A DNA stretch of 64,000 nt, from NCBI GenBank assembly GCA_041879425.1, contig CP090854.1:868001-932000 (forward strand). The letters are read 5' to 3'. The notes under the pieces were generated by a model. That model ran no database searches. It had not been told where the DNA came from and saw only the letters and a list, made by a program, of their open reading frames with translations. Shown piece by piece: positions 42,049-51,836 of the stretch. The DNA comes from Vibrio pomeroyi (GTDB taxonomy: Bacteria > Pseudomonadota > Gammaproteobacteria > Enterobacterales > Vibrionaceae). The position numbers and the translations under genes were made by a program. Every line of letters begins with the position of its first letter. Position 1 is the stretch's first letter.

Positions 42049-42444
42049 ATGGCTATTTCTTTTGACAATGCTTTGGGCATTCACCAGCACACAGTTGGTG
42101 TACGTGAGCGTAACGCTGAGGTGCTTTCCACCAATATCGCGCAAGCAAACACGCCTGGGTACAAGGCAAAGGGATTAGACTTTAAGAAATCACTGCAAGC
42201 GGCAAGTTCTGGGGCAAGCATTGGTCTTAGCCGCACAGATGGTCGGCACATTTCTGCCTCAACAACGGTGAACGGGGAAACGAAGTATCGAATTCCTACA
42301 CAACCTGATACAGGAGATGGCAACACGGTTGATTTGGATTTGGAAAGAAACCTTTTCATGCAAAACCAAATTAGGCATCAAGCCTCTCTCGACTTCTTAG
42401 GAAGTAAGTTCAAGAATTTAACTAAAGCGATTAAAGGGGAATAA
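42049..42444 (+). CDS. flgB: Flagellar proximal rod protein FlgB
   Basis: A 131-residue rod subunit at the base of the axial structure. The Flg_bb_rod N-terminal motif is present in modified form (VLSTNIAQANTPGYKAKGLDFK), and the C-terminal helix QASLDFLGSKFKNLTKAIKG packs in the rod. Exported by the flagellar type III system without a cleaved signal. It heads the operon flgBCDE behind two sigma-54 promoters. Confidence 0.96.
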   Translation: MAISFDNALGIHQHTVGVRERNAEVLSTNIAQANTPGYKAKGLDFKKSLQAASSGASIGLSRTDGRHISASTTVNGETKYRIPTQPDTGDGNTVDLDLERNLFMQNQIRHQASLDFLGSKFKNLTKAIKGE

Positions 42445-42448
42445 TTAG

Positions 42449-42862
42449 ATGAGCTTATTTAATGTATTCAATGTGACTGGTTCTGCGATGAGTGCTGAAT
42501 CTGTTCGTCTAAATACGACCTCGAGCAACCTTGCGAACGCGGACAGTGTAAGTAGTTCTGCTGAAGAAACTTACAAAGCTCGCCACGCAGTGTTCGGCGC
42601 TGAGTTAAATCGAGCACGCAACAGTGACCACACTGTGCCTGTGAAAGTATTAGGTATTGTTGAAAGCGATAAGCCGCTAAGCGCGGAGTACAACCCTGAT
42701 CACCCATTAGCGAATAACGAAGGCTACATCTACAAGCCGAACGTAAACGTTATGGAAGAGATGGCAAACATGATTTCGGCATCACGTGCGTACCAAACAA
42801 ACGTACAGGTTGCTGACTCGAGTAAACAAATGCTGCTGCGTACGCTGCAGATGGGTCAATAA
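42449..42862 (+). CDS. flgC: Flagellar proximal rod protein FlgC
   Basis: A 137-residue rod subunit. N-terminal MSLFNVFNVTGSAMSAESVRL with NLANADSV is the FlgC motif, and the C-terminal MANMISASRAYQTNVQVADSSKQML is the rod/hook family helix. Four bases after the flgB stop, so cotranscribed and coupled. Confidence 0.96.
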   Translation: MSLFNVFNVTGSAMSAESVRLNTTSSNLANADSVSSSAEETYKARHAVFGAELNRARNSDHTVPVKVLGIVESDKPLSAEYNPDHPLANNEGYIYKPNVNVMEEMANMISASRAYQTNVQVADSSKQMLLRTLQMGQ

Positions 42863-42879
42863 GGATAAGGAGGTAGCAC

Positions 42880-43593
42880 ATGGCTGGAATCAACAACAAT
42901 GTTGGTCAAAGCGGCTTGTCCTATGTTGACCAGCTGAAGAGTCTTCAAGATGGCGCTAAGAAGCCCGACGAAACAACAGGTAAGCAGGATCTTAAACAAG
43001 AAGATTTCTTATCTTTGTTGACTAAGCAATTAGCACAGCAAGACCCTTTCAAGCCGGTTAGCAATGACCAGATGATTGCGCAAATGGCTTCATTTGCGAC
43101 CGTAGATGGCATTGGCAAAATGAATACACAGTTTGAAAGCTTGAATTCATCAATGACCTCTAACCAAGCACTGCAGGCATCCTCTTTGGTTGGCCGTGAT
43201 GTATTGGTTCCTGGTGCGGCAGGTGTGAAACCCGGTGATGGCGGTATGGCGGCAATGGTTAAGCTTCCTCAGGCAATGGATAATGTCATGGTCCGTGTTG
43301 AGAACGAAGTTGGCCAATTAGTTCGCACATTTGATATTGGCTCTAAACCTTCTGGTGACACACGTGTTGAATGGGACGGAAAAGACGAAGACGGTAACCC
43401 ATTGCCGGCCGGTAAATACAACGTGAAAGCGTCGGGTTTGCTGGATGGCGAGAACACAGAGTTCCAAGTTTCCAGTTATGCGAACGTGAACAGTGTGCTT
43501 CTTGGTAAGGGTGATGGCAACGTACTACTCAATCTGGCTGGTTTCACATCGCCAGTACGACTTGCTGAAGTACTAGAAGTTGGTAAAGCGTAG
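42880..43593 (+). CDS. flgD: Hook scaffold protein FlgD
   Basis: A 237-residue hook cap that guides FlgE assembly. The conserved LKQEDFLSLLTKQLAQQDPFKPVSNDQMIAQMA is the FlgD N-terminal signature, and a C-terminal Tudor/FN3-type region (VEWDGKDEDGNPLPAGKYNV) follows. AGGAGG lies just before the ATG. Confidence 0.96.
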   Translation: MAGINNNVGQSGLSYVDQLKSLQDGAKKPDETTGKQDLKQEDFLSLLTKQLAQQDPFKPVSNDQMIAQMASFATVDGIGKMNTQFESLNSSMTSNQALQASSLVGRDVLVPGAAGVKPGDGGMAAMVKLPQAMDNVMVRVENEVGQLVRTFDIGSKPSGDTRVEWDGKDEDGNPLPAGKYNVKASGLLDGENTEFQVSSYANVNSVLLGKGDGNVLLNLAGFTSPVRLAEVLEVGKA

Positions 43594-43642
43594 CTCTTTA
43601 TTGAGTGACTATGCTAGCTAGATAGATTAGGAGAATATTGGA

Positions 43643-44947
43643 ATGTCATATGTAGCTTTAAGCGGCCTATCCGCTGCACAATTAGACCTGAATACAACCA
43701 GTAACAACATTGCGAACGCAAACACATTTGGCTTTAAAGAGTCTCGTGCTGAGTTCGGTGATGTTTACTCAAGCTCGTTGTTCACTAACGCAAAAACGAC
43801 TGCTGGTGGCGGTGCGCAAGCTAGCCAAGTAGCGCAGCAGTTCCACGAAGGTTCGAGTATTTATACAAACAACCCAATGGACTTACGTGTCAGTGGTACA
43901 GGTTTCTTTGCAGTATCGAAAGATCGCATGGTGCCAGAGATTAATGAACTAACGCGTAATGGTGCATTTCACCTAAACAAAGATAACTACATGGTTACAG
44001 CTAACGATGAGTTTCTTTTAGGTTACGATGTTGATCCAAACTCGGGTGAAGTTCTTTCTTACGCACCAAAGCCTCTCGACATTCCTGCTGAGTTTGGTAA
44101 ACCAAAACAGACAGAAAATATTGAAGTAGGGGTTAACCTACCTGCAAACGGTGATCTTAAAGACCCGGCTGCATTTAACTACCAAGATGCTGATACTTAT
44201 AACCGTGCAACGTCTTCGACGGTATACGATTCTATGGGTCAGTCATACAAGTTAACGACTTACTACCTCAAAGATCAGACTCAACCAAACACTTGGCAAA
44301 CGTACTACACCATGTCAGATGAGAATGGCGAAAAGCCAATCAACATTACTGGTGGTGATGCGACGAATGCACAAGGCCATGTTGGTCACACAATGAAGTT
44401 CAACAATGACGGTACGTTAGCGAGCCTGAATAATGGTCAGCCGATTAACTCGGAACCACTAGGTGCTGGCGCGAACCCAATTGACTTGAACGGTGCGGAT
44501 CCAACACAAGTGCTTAAGTTTGGTCTAGATTCTTCAACTCAGTTTGCTGCTCCGTTTGAATTGACTAAGTTTGATGAAGATGGCGCGACAACAGGTTTCT
44601 TAACCAAAATCGATTTCGATGAGTACGGCAGTGTTCTAGGTACTTACTCAAATGGTGAAAACGTGATGCTTGGCCGTGTAGGCTTGGTTCGTGTTCCAAA
44701 TGAGCAAGGTCTAGATAAGAAAGGCGGCACTCAATGGGATTCTACTAATGACTCAGGTGACAAAATCTGGGGTGAATCGAACAAAGGTTCATTCGGTAGC
44801 ATCAACAACGGCTCTCTAGAGCAGTCGAACATCGATATGACTCAAGAACTGGTTGATTTGATTTCTGCTCAACGTAACTTCCAAGCGAACTCGCGTTCTC
44901 TAGAAGTACACAACCAGCTACAACAGAATATTCTTCAGATTCGTTAA
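43643..44947 (+). CDS. flgE: Flagellar hook protein FlgE
   Basis: A 434-residue hook subunit. N-terminal MSYVALSGLSAAQLDLNTTSNNIANANTFGFKESR is the hook motif (NNIANANTFGFK), and the C-terminal NIDMTQELVDLISAQRNFQANSRSLEVHNQL closes the D0 coiled coil. The middle D2 region is variable. Last gene of flgBCDE; a long hairpin follows and the next gene has its own sigma-54 promoter. Confidence 0.96.
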   Translation: MSYVALSGLSAAQLDLNTTSNNIANANTFGFKESRAEFGDVYSSSLFTNAKTTAGGGAQASQVAQQFHEGSSIYTNNPMDLRVSGTGFFAVSKDRMVPEINELTRNGAFHLNKDNYMVTANDEFLLGYDVDPNSGEVLSYAPKPLDIPAEFGKPKQTENIEVGVNLPANGDLKDPAAFNYQDADTYNRATSSTVYDSMGQSYKLTTYYLKDQTQPNTWQTYYTMSDENGEKPINITGGDATNAQGHVGHTMKFNNDGTLASLNNGQPINSEPLGAGANPIDLNGADPTQVLKFGLDSSTQFAAPFELTKFDEDGATTGFLTKIDFDEYGSVLGTYSNGENVMLGRVGLVRVPNEQGLDKKGGTQWDSTNDSGDKIWGESNKGSFGSINNGSLEQSNIDMTQELVDLISAQRNFQANSRSLEVHNQLQQNILQIR

Positions 44948-44974
44948 TCGTTTCGAGCGTTTGAATCATCTGCG

Positions 44975-45015
44975 AATACCCAATTCAATGTTATTGAATT
45001 GGGTATTGTTGTTTG
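44975..45015 (+). terminator. Hairpin terminator after flgE
   Basis: AATACCCAATTCAAT (44975-44989) pairs with ATTGAATTGGGTATT (44993-45007), followed by GTTGTTTG, a weak T-rich tail. It separates the flgBCDE transcript from flgFGHIJ. Confidence 0.75.
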
Positions 45016-45146
45016 TCCTTTTATTTGCCGCCCCTATTGCCGCACGGTAATGCCACTGGCAACAATTCTTCCTGAATGATCCTTTGATGATCACCTTTCT
45101 TGTTTGTTTTCTATTTAAATTATTGATAAATAACAGTTAAAAATAT

Positions 45147-45162
45147 TGGCACAGTGTTTGCT
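45147..45162 (+). promoter_or_regulatory. Sigma-54 promoter of flgFGHIJ
   Basis: TGGCAC-AGTGT-TTGCT, an exact match to the consensus core (TGGCAC-N5-TTGCW). It lies 37 bp before the flgF ATG, and decides that start: in-frame upstream codons from 45154 lie inside the promoter. Confidence 0.88.
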
Positions 45163-45198
45163 TTATTAGCCCCAGAAGATGATTTTTGGAGCAAAATT

Positions 45199-45948
45199 AT
45201 GGATCGCGCACTGTTTCTTGCCATGAGTGGCGCTAAGCAAAATATGCAAGCTTTGCAGCTACGTGCAAACAACCTTGCCAACGTAAGTACAACGGGTTTC
45301 CGTGCTGATTTAGCACAGGCTCGTTCAATGCAAGCGTATGGCGAAGGCATGCCTACTCGTGTTTTCAGCATGACAGAGCGTCCGGGTCATAATTTCGCTC
45401 AGGGTAGTGTGGTTACTACTGGCCGAGATCTAGACGTGACTATTCAAGGTGATGGTTGGATTTCAGTTATGGACAACACTGGTCGCGAAGGTTTAACACG
45501 TAACGGCAACCTAAGAGTTGACCAAAACGGTTTACTAACCAACGCAAGTGGTCACTTAGTGCTTGGCGAAAACGACGCACCAATCACGTTGCCTATCCCA
45601 ATCAGTAAAGTAGAAATTGGTACAGACGGTACGATCTCTGTCATTCCTCAAGGCGCTCCAGCTGAAGAATTGGCTGTGGTTGATCGTATTAAGCTTGTAC
45701 GTCCAGACAACCAAAGTTTGTTTAAAGATACGAATGGTCTATTCCGTTCGAAAAACCCAGATCAGGCATACGAAGCAGATGCAGCGGTAACGTTGCTAAA
45801 AGGTGCTATCGAAGGCAGTAACGTAAATGCCGTAGGTGAAATGACTAGCTTAATTGACTTACAACGTCAGTTTGAAATGCAGGTCAAGATGATGAGCACA
45901 GCAGAGGAAATGGACAAGTCGTCTGATTCACTGCTTCGTATGAGCTAA
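45199..45948 (+). CDS. flgF: Flagellar rod protein FlgF
   Basis: A 249-residue distal rod protein beginning MDRALFLAMSGAKQNM, followed by ANNLANVSTTGFRADLA, the flagellar rod motif. The C-terminus MTSLIDLQRQFEMQVKMMSTAEEMDKSSDSLLRM forms the matching helix. Starts at 45199 because the sigma-54 promoter at 45147-45162 excludes an earlier start. It is followed 21 bp later by flgG. Confidence 0.95.
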   Translation: MDRALFLAMSGAKQNMQALQLRANNLANVSTTGFRADLAQARSMQAYGEGMPTRVFSMTERPGHNFAQGSVVTTGRDLDVTIQGDGWISVMDNTGREGLTRNGNLRVDQNGLLTNASGHLVLGENDAPITLPIPISKVEIGTDGTISVIPQGAPAEELAVVDRIKLVRPDNQSLFKDTNGLFRSKNPDQAYEADAAVTLLKGAIEGSNVNAVGEMTSLIDLQRQFEMQVKMMSTAEEMDKSSDSLLRMS

Positions 45949-45969
45949 TAGAATTTAAAGGAAATTGCT

Positions 45970-46758
45970 ATGCATCCAGCATTATGGGTAAGTAAAACAG
46001 GTTTAGACGCCCAACAAACCAATATCTCAACGATTTCGAACAACCTTGCCAACGCCTCGACCATTGGTTTTAAAAAGAGCCGCGCGGTATTTGAAGACTT
46101 GTTCTACCAAAACATCAACCAACCGGGTGGCCAATCGTCTCAGAACACTGAGTTGCCAAGTGGTTTGATGTTGGGTGCCGGTTCTAAAGTAGTGGCTACT
46201 CAAAAGGTTCATACGCACGGTAACGCACAAACAACGTCGAACAGCCTAGATATGATGATTGAAGGCGATGGCTTCTTCCAAGTTGAGATGCCAGACGGTG
46301 AAACAGGTTACAGCCGTAATGGTCAGTTCACTTTGAACGGTGATGGCGCAATCGTAACATCGGGTCAAGGCTACCCTCTGCAACCTGAAATCGTTATTCC
46401 AGAAGATGCGATCTCGGTGACGGTTGGCAACGACGGTGAAGTGTCGGTTCGTCTTCGTGGTGAGCAAAACAACGTTGTAGTTGGTCAAATCACGATTACA
46501 GACTTCGTAAACCCAGGCGGTTTAGAACCAGTTGGTCAAAACCTTTACTTGCCAACAGGTGCGAGTGGTGACCCACAAGAAGGTGTTCCGGGTTTTGACG
46601 GCCTAGGTAACATCCGCCAGTCGATGCTAGAAACATCGAACGTAAACGTAACCGAAGAGCTAGTAAATATGATCGAAGCTCAACGTGTTTACGAAATGAA
46701 CTCGAAAGTTATCTCGTCAGTCGACAAGATGATGAGCTTTGTTAACCAACAGCTGTAA
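45970..46758 (+). CDS. flgG: Flagellar distal rod protein FlgG
   Basis: A 262-residue rod subunit. N-terminal MHPALWVSKTGLDAQQTNI with SNNLANASTIGFKKSRAVFEDLFYQ is the family motif, and NVNVTEELVNMIEAQRVYEMNSKVISSVDKMM is the C-terminal helix. Cotranscribed with flgF. Confidence 0.96.
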   Translation: MHPALWVSKTGLDAQQTNISTISNNLANASTIGFKKSRAVFEDLFYQNINQPGGQSSQNTELPSGLMLGAGSKVVATQKVHTHGNAQTTSNSLDMMIEGDGFFQVEMPDGETGYSRNGQFTLNGDGAIVTSGQGYPLQPEIVIPEDAISVTVGNDGEVSVRLRGEQNNVVVGQITITDFVNPGGLEPVGQNLYLPTGASGDPQEGVPGFDGLGNIRQSMLETSNVNVTEELVNMIEAQRVYEMNSKVISSVDKMMSFVNQQL

Positions 46759-46846
46759 TTGGTTACTTGCCGCTTACTTGTTTCGCATTAATTGACGTGT
46801 TTGTCACTGTCTACTATTTACAACGACTTGTTGAGAGTATATCGCC

Positions 46847-47623
46847 ATGAAACGTATTTTTTGTTTAGCCCTGTTAGCTTCAATGACTGGTTGTACAGTA
46901 CTGGATCCTATCGAGACGCCAGCGCAAGAGAACGCGACCACAGTGGTTGATGCGGTAGAAGGCGATAAGTCGGCAGAAGAAAGCTCAGGAATTATCGACA
47001 CGCTTCGTGGCAGAACCGATCCTATTGCTGGTGACCCAGCATGGGCGCCAATCAATCCAAAAGAAAAACCAGAGCATTACGCAGCGGCAACAGGCTCACT
47101 GTTTAATATTAACCATATTGGCAGCATGTACGATGACTCAAAACCGCGTGGTATTGGTGACATCATTACCGTAGCGCTAGATGAGAATACTCGAGCGACC
47201 AAAAAAGCCAATGCTGACATGTCTAAGTCGAACGATGCCTCTATGGAGCCTCTGGCTGTGGGTGGCCAAGAGCTGACGATCGACAAGTACAACTTCTCTT
47301 ATGACCTGAGCAACACCAATACTTTTGCGGGTGATGCGTCAGCCAACCAAAGTAACAGCATCAGCGGCTACATTACCGTTGAAGTTATCGAAGTCTTAGC
47401 CAATGGTAATCTAGTGGTTCGTGGCGAAAAGTGGATGACACTGAACACGGGTGATGAGTACATCCGCCTAAGCGGCACTATTCGCCCTGATGATATTGAC
47501 TTCGAAAACACCATCGCTTCAAACCGTGTTTCTAACGCACGAATTCAGTACTCTGGTACTGGCGTGCAAAAAGATATGCAAGAGCCTGGATTCTTGGCAC
47601 GATTCTTTAATGTATCTCTGTAG
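46847..47623 (+). CDS. flgH: Flagellar L-ring protein FlgH
   Basis: A 258-residue outer-membrane lipoprotein ([16 protein letters not shown], Cys16) that forms the L ring bushing. The family blocks are [40 protein letters not shown] and [44 protein letters not shown]. It lies 88 bp after flgG, still in the flgFGHIJ transcript. Confidence 0.96.
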   Translation: MKRIFCLALLASMTGCTVLDPIETPAQENATTVVDAVEGDKSAEESSGIIDTLRGRTDPIAGDPAWAPINPKEKPEHYAAATGSLFNINHIGSMYDDSKPRGIGDIITVALDENTRATKKANADMSKSNDASMEPLAVGGQELTIDKYNFSYDLSNTNTFAGDASANQSNSISGYITVEVIEVLANGNLVVRGEKWMTLNTGDEYIRLSGTIRPDDIDFENTIASNRVSNARIQYSGTGVQKDMQEPGFLARFFNVSL

Positions 47624-47628
47624 AGCTT

Positions 47629-47656
47629 GAGAGAGTGTCGGCTTACTGACTCTCTC
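47629..47656 (+). other. Intercistronic hairpin flgH-flgI
   Basis: GAGAGAGT (47629-47636) pairs with ACTCTCTC (47649-47656) in the 93-bp gap between flgH and flgI. No T run follows, so it is more likely an RNA-processing or stabilising hairpin than a terminator. Confidence 0.5.
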
Positions 47657-47716
47657 GCAATTATCTAATTTCAAGCTAACTCATTATAAATTAAAGCAAT
47701 ACAGACAGGTTACTCA

Positions 47717-48808
47717 ATGAAAAAACTGACACTCGTACTATTCGGCATGCTATTTCTTGCCACCAGTGCTCATGCTGCGCGTATTAAAGACGTGGCAAAA
47801 GTGGCGGGTGTTCGTAGTAACCAACTTGTCGGCTATGGTTTGGTTACAGGTTTGCCGGGTACTGGTGAGACAACTCCCTTTACCGATCAAACATTTAACG
47901 CAATGCTGCAAAATTTTGGCATTCAATTGCCGCCCGGCACTAAGCCAAAAACTAAAAACGTAGCGGCCGTTATTGTGACTGCTGAATTGCCAGCCTTCTC
48001 TAAGCAAGGTCAGGAAGTTGACGTAACCGTATCTTCTATCGGTTCGGCGAAAAGCTTACGTGGCGGTACGTTACTACAAACCTTCCTAAAAGGTCTTGAT
48101 GGCCAAGTGTATGCGGTAGCGCAAGGTAACTTGGTAGTAAGCGGCTTTAGCGCGCAAGGTAACGACGGTTCTAAGATTGTCGGTAACAACCCTAACGTTG
48201 GCATCATCTCTAGCGGTGCAACGGTTGAACAAGAGATCCCAACGCCATTCGGCCGTGGTGACTACATTACCTTCAACCTAATCCAATCCGATTTCACAAC
48301 CGCTCAGCGTATGGCTGATGCGGTTAATAATTTCCTAGGCCCACAAATGGCTTCAGCGGTAGACGCAACTTCAGTGAAAGTTCGAGCACCGCGAGAAATC
48401 AGCCAGCGTGTGGCGTTCTTATCGGCTATCGAAAACATCGAGTTCGACCCTGCTGAAGGTTCTGCAAAAATCATCGTAAACTCTCGTACGGGTACGATTG
48501 TGGTTGGTAAGCACGTTCGCCTAAAAGCGGCAGCGGTAACGCACGGTGGTATGACGGTTGCTATCAAAGAAAACCTAAACGTAAGCCAACCGAATGCATT
48601 TTCTGGTGGCCAAACGGTAGTCGTGCCTGATTCAGATATCGAAGTAACTGAAGCTGATGGCAAGATGTTCAAGTTCGAACCGGGCTTAACGTTGGATGAT
48701 TTGGTTCGCGCAGTCAACGAAGTGGGCGCAGCGCCTTCTGATTTAATGGCAATCCTTCAAGCACTCAAACAAGCGGGTGCGATTGAAGGCCAATTGATCA
48801 TTATCTAA
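47717..48808 (+). CDS. flgI: Flagellar P-ring protein FlgI
   Basis: A 363-residue periplasmic P-ring subunit with a signal peptide ([20 protein letters not shown]). Family blocks include [56 protein letters not shown] and the C-terminal [33 protein letters not shown]. It is followed 10 bp later by flgJ. Confidence 0.97.
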   Translation: MKKLTLVLFGMLFLATSAHAARIKDVAKVAGVRSNQLVGYGLVTGLPGTGETTPFTDQTFNAMLQNFGIQLPPGTKPKTKNVAAVIVTAELPAFSKQGQEVDVTVSSIGSAKSLRGGTLLQTFLKGLDGQVYAVAQGNLVVSGFSAQGNDGSKIVGNNPNVGIISSGATVEQEIPTPFGRGDYITFNLIQSDFTTAQRMADAVNNFLGPQMASAVDATSVKVRAPREISQRVAFLSAIENIEFDPAEGSAKIIVNSRTGTIVVGKHVRLKAAAVTHGGMTVAIKENLNVSQPNAFSGGQTVVVPDSDIEVTEADGKMFKFEPGLTLDDLVRAVNEVGAAPSDLMAILQALKQAGAIEGQLIII

Positions 48809-48818
48809 GGAATAAAGC

Positions 48819-49736
48819 ATGATTAAGAATAACAATGACATCGGCTTTATTCACGACATCGGCAGCCTAGACCGTCTTCGTCAACAAGCGGTAAATGGTG
48901 AAGAGGGCAGCGAAAAAGAAGCACTGACCGCTGCGGCAAAACAGTTTGAATCGATTTTTACTTCGATGTTGTTTAAGTCGATGCGTGATGCGAACTCAAG
49001 CTTCAAGTCGGACATGTTGAACAGCCAGAACGAACAGTTCTATCGCCAGATGCAAGATGACCAAATGGCGAGTGAGCTGAGTGCTTCAGGTTCGCTTGGT
49101 CTTGCGGATATGATTGTCGCGCAGTTAAGTGCGGGTCAAGCAAGCGACACAACAGAAGATAAAGTTCGTAGTGAAGGCTTTGATACTTCACTGCAAAGAT
49201 CTCAGTACTCAGGTCGTTCAGAAGATAGAGCATCTGAAGTTCAATCTGCGTCAACGGTTAAACAACCCGTCTCTTTCGATTCTCCAGAGTCATTTGTTAT
49301 CTCAATGAAGCCTTACGCAGAAAAAGCAGCAAGCGCGCTTGGTGTAGATTCATCTCTACTATTGGCACAAGCGGCACTTGAGACAGGTTGGGGTTCTAAA
49401 ATGGTTAAGAACTCGTTGGGTAACAGTAATAACCTATTTAACATCAAAGCGGACAGAAGCTGGAAGGGCGATAAGGTCGCGACTCAAACTCTTGAGTTCC
49501 ACGGTAAAACAGCTGTTAAAGAGTCGGCGTCTTTCCGTTCTTACTCAAACTTTGAAGACAGCTTTAATGACTATGTGAAGTTCTTAAACGAAAACCCAAG
49601 ATACGAAACGGCATTGCAGCACCAGGGTAACTCAGAGAATTTCATCAAAGGTATTCACCAAGCAGGTTACGCAACTGACCCTAACTATGCTGATAAGGTA
49701 TTGCGCGTTAAAGCCAAGATTGATGAGATGAACTAA
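48819..49736 (+). CDS. flgJ: Rod cap / peptidoglycan hydrolase FlgJ
   Basis: A 305-residue protein with two parts. The N-terminal rod-cap domain (about 20-105) has LTAAAKQFESIFTSMLFKSMRDANSSFKSD. The C-terminal glucosaminidase-type domain (about 150-300) has SFVISMKPYAEKAASALGVDSSLLLAQAALETGWGSKM with the catalytic Glu in AALETGWG, and SLGNSNNLFNIKA. It opens the cell wall for the rod. Last gene of flgFGHIJ, followed by a terminator. Confidence 0.96.
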   Translation: MIKNNNDIGFIHDIGSLDRLRQQAVNGEEGSEKEALTAAAKQFESIFTSMLFKSMRDANSSFKSDMLNSQNEQFYRQMQDDQMASELSASGSLGLADMIVAQLSAGQASDTTEDKVRSEGFDTSLQRSQYSGRSEDRASEVQSASTVKQPVSFDSPESFVISMKPYAEKAASALGVDSSLLLAQAALETGWGSKMVKNSLGNSNNLFNIKADRSWKGDKVATQTLEFHGKTAVKESASFRSYSNFEDSFNDYVKFLNENPRYETALQHQGNSENFIKGIHQAGYATDPNYADKVLRVKAKIDEMN

Positions 49737-49754
49737 TCACCTTTAATGAACATT

Positions 49755-49782
49755 GAGAGCTTGCCATTGGCAGGCTCTTTTC
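49755..49782 (+). terminator. Terminator after flgJ
   Basis: AGAGCTTGCC-ATT-GGCAGGCTCTTTTC; the stem has one T-G pair and a short T tail. Confidence 0.8.
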
Positions 49783-49873
49783 TTATCCGCTCCCTCAAAT
49801 CTTGTCGCGTTATCCAAAGTTATCTCCTTACACTTCAATAAATTATTGTCTTTTAGTTCTTACATTTCTCTAT

Positions 49874-49889
49874 TGGCACATATATTGCT
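49874..49889 (+). promoter_or_regulatory. Sigma-54 promoter of flgKL
   Basis: TGGCAC-ATATA-TTGCT matches the consensus exactly. It lies 58 bp before the flgK ATG at 49947. Confidence 0.9.
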
Positions 49890-49946
49890 TTTTAAACTGG
49901 TAGTTAATCAGTTCATCCTGATTTTGTTAAGTTTTTTGGGGGCATT

Positions 49947-51827
49947 ATGGCGTCGGATCTTCTGAATGTAGGGGCACAAAGTGTTCTTACCGCTCAGAGA
50001 CAGCTAAACACCACAGGTCATAACATTTCTAACGCCAACACAGAGGGCTATAGCCGCCAATCTGTGATTCAAGGTGTAAATGACCCGCGCCAGTACGGTG
50101 GTCAAACCTACGGTATGGGTGTGCACGTGGAAAATGTTCGCCGCTCTTGGGACCAATTTGCCGTCAATGAACTTAACCTATCGACAACCAATGCCGCCAA
50201 TAAAGGTGATACCGAAGCGAACCTAGATATGCTGTCGAGCATGTTGTCGTCGGTTGCTTCGAAGAAGATCCCTGAAAATCTCAACGAGTGGTTTGATTCG
50301 GTTAAAACATTAGCTGATACACCGAATGATGTTGGTGCGCGAAAGGTCGTATTAGAAAAGGCTGGGCTATTAAGTAAAACGTTGAATGAGTTTCATGAAA
50401 CGGTTCGCCAACAGTCTGATTCTACGAACAAAAAATTAGACATGGGTATCGAGCGAGTTAATCAACTGGCTTACGAGATCCGTGACGTACAACGCTTAAT
50501 GATGCGAACTCCTGGGCCACATAACGACCTACGAGATCAGCACGAAAAGCTGATTAATGAGCTTTCTGGCTACACCAAAGTAACGGTAACACCGCGCTCA
50601 AACGCTGAAGGATTTAACGTCCATATCGGTAATGGCCACACCTTGGTTTCAGGTAGTGAAGCAAGCCAACTGAAAATGGTTGATGGCTTGCCCGATGCAC
50701 ATCAGCGTCGCTTGGCGATTGTTGAAGGGAAGTCTTTAAAACCGATCACCAGCAGTGATATCGATGGAAAAATCGGTGCCATGTTAGACATGCGAGACGA
50801 GCATATTCCAGCAATTATGGATGAGCTTGGTCGTTTGGCGACGGCGTTTTCGTACAAAGTAAATGGTCTTCAAGAACAAGGTTTGGATCTCAACGGCAAC
50901 GTGGGTAAGGACCTGTTTACCGATGTGAACTCAGAGCTGGTGGCAAAATCTCGTGTTACGACCAGTGGGCAGTCAAAAGCCGATGTTGCGGTATATATCG
51001 ATGACACCTCTGCCTTAAAAGGTGGTGAATACGGCCTTAAGTATGATGGCAGTGATTATGTCGTGACTAAGCCGAATGGCGAAACCGTTAAGATGACGAC
51101 TGACTCGAGTGGCAACGCTTTTTATCTTGATGGTATGCGAGTGGAAGTGCGTAATCCTCCTGAACTTGGTGAGAAGCTATTACTGCGCCCAACGCGTAAC
51201 TTTGCCGCTCAGATTCAGATGGAAACCAAAGATCCAAAAGACATCGCTGCACAAAGTTATGAAGCTTCAACCACTTTTGCCAAAGGTACGGCAGGATTCA
51301 AAATCCTAGAAGCTGGTCAGCTGCGTGAGTTTGAAGTGATTGTGTCACCAAAAGGTGAGCAGTTTGCGGTGACGGATCCGAAGGGCAACATATTAATGCA
51401 GCCACAACCGTATCCGCCACAAGGGCCTGTGACCATCAATGGCACCACCTTTGAGCTAACAGCCGGCGCGGTGGCAAACGATAAATTTACGGCAAACCTT
51501 GTCCCATCGGAAGGTGACAACGGAAACCTACGTAAGCTACAAGATCTTCAAACAGGCAAGATCTTGAATGATGGTGAGTCTACTATTTTAGACCTTTACC
51601 ATAACTTGAATACTAATACGGGCTTGAAGTCTTCAACGGCAAATCGCTTGAGTGATATCGCGACGCTAGAAAAGCAGTCAGCTCAAGAACGTATTGCTTC
51701 GATCTCGGGGGTTAACCTCGATGAAGAAGCGGCAAATATGATGAAATTTCAGCAAGCGTACATGGCTTCTTCACGCATCATGCAAGCAGCCAATGACACG
51801 TTTAATACTATTTTGGCTCTGAGGTAG
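49947..51827 (+). CDS. flgK: Hook-filament junction protein FlgK
   Basis: A 626-residue hook-associated protein 1. N-terminal SDLLNVGAQSVLTAQRQLNTTGHNISNANTEGYSRQSV is the HAP1 signature, and the C-terminal GVNLDEEAANMMKFQQAYMASSRIMQAANDTFNTILAL is the matching D0 helix. It joins the hook to the filament. FlgN is its export chaperone. GGGG precedes the ATG. It is followed 9 bp later by flgL. Confidence 0.96.
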   Translation: MASDLLNVGAQSVLTAQRQLNTTGHNISNANTEGYSRQSVIQGVNDPRQYGGQTYGMGVHVENVRRSWDQFAVNELNLSTTNAANKGDTEANLDMLSSMLSSVASKKIPENLNEWFDSVKTLADTPNDVGARKVVLEKAGLLSKTLNEFHETVRQQSDSTNKKLDMGIERVNQLAYEIRDVQRLMMRTPGPHNDLRDQHEKLINELSGYTKVTVTPRSNAEGFNVHIGNGHTLVSGSEASQLKMVDGLPDAHQRRLAIVEGKSLKPITSSDIDGKIGAMLDMRDEHIPAIMDELGRLATAFSYKVNGLQEQGLDLNGNVGKDLFTDVNSELVAKSRVTTSGQSKADVAVYIDDTSALKGGEYGLKYDGSDYVVTKPNGETVKMTTDSSGNAFYLDGMRVEVRNPPELGEKLLLRPTRNFAAQIQMETKDPKDIAAQSYEASTTFAKGTAGFKILEAGQLREFEVIVSPKGEQFAVTDPKGNILMQPQPYPPQGPVTINGTTFELTAGAVANDKFTANLVPSEGDNGNLRKLQDLQTGKILNDGESTILDLYHNLNTNTGLKSSTANRLSDIATLEKQSAQERIASISGVNLDEEAANMMKFQQAYMASSRIMQAANDTFNTILALR

Positions 51828-51836
51828 GAAGTATAA

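Noticed and set aside
48304..48717. 137-residue minus-strand frame inside flgI
   Set aside because: Shadow frame of a strongly conserved gene; no domain or start signal.
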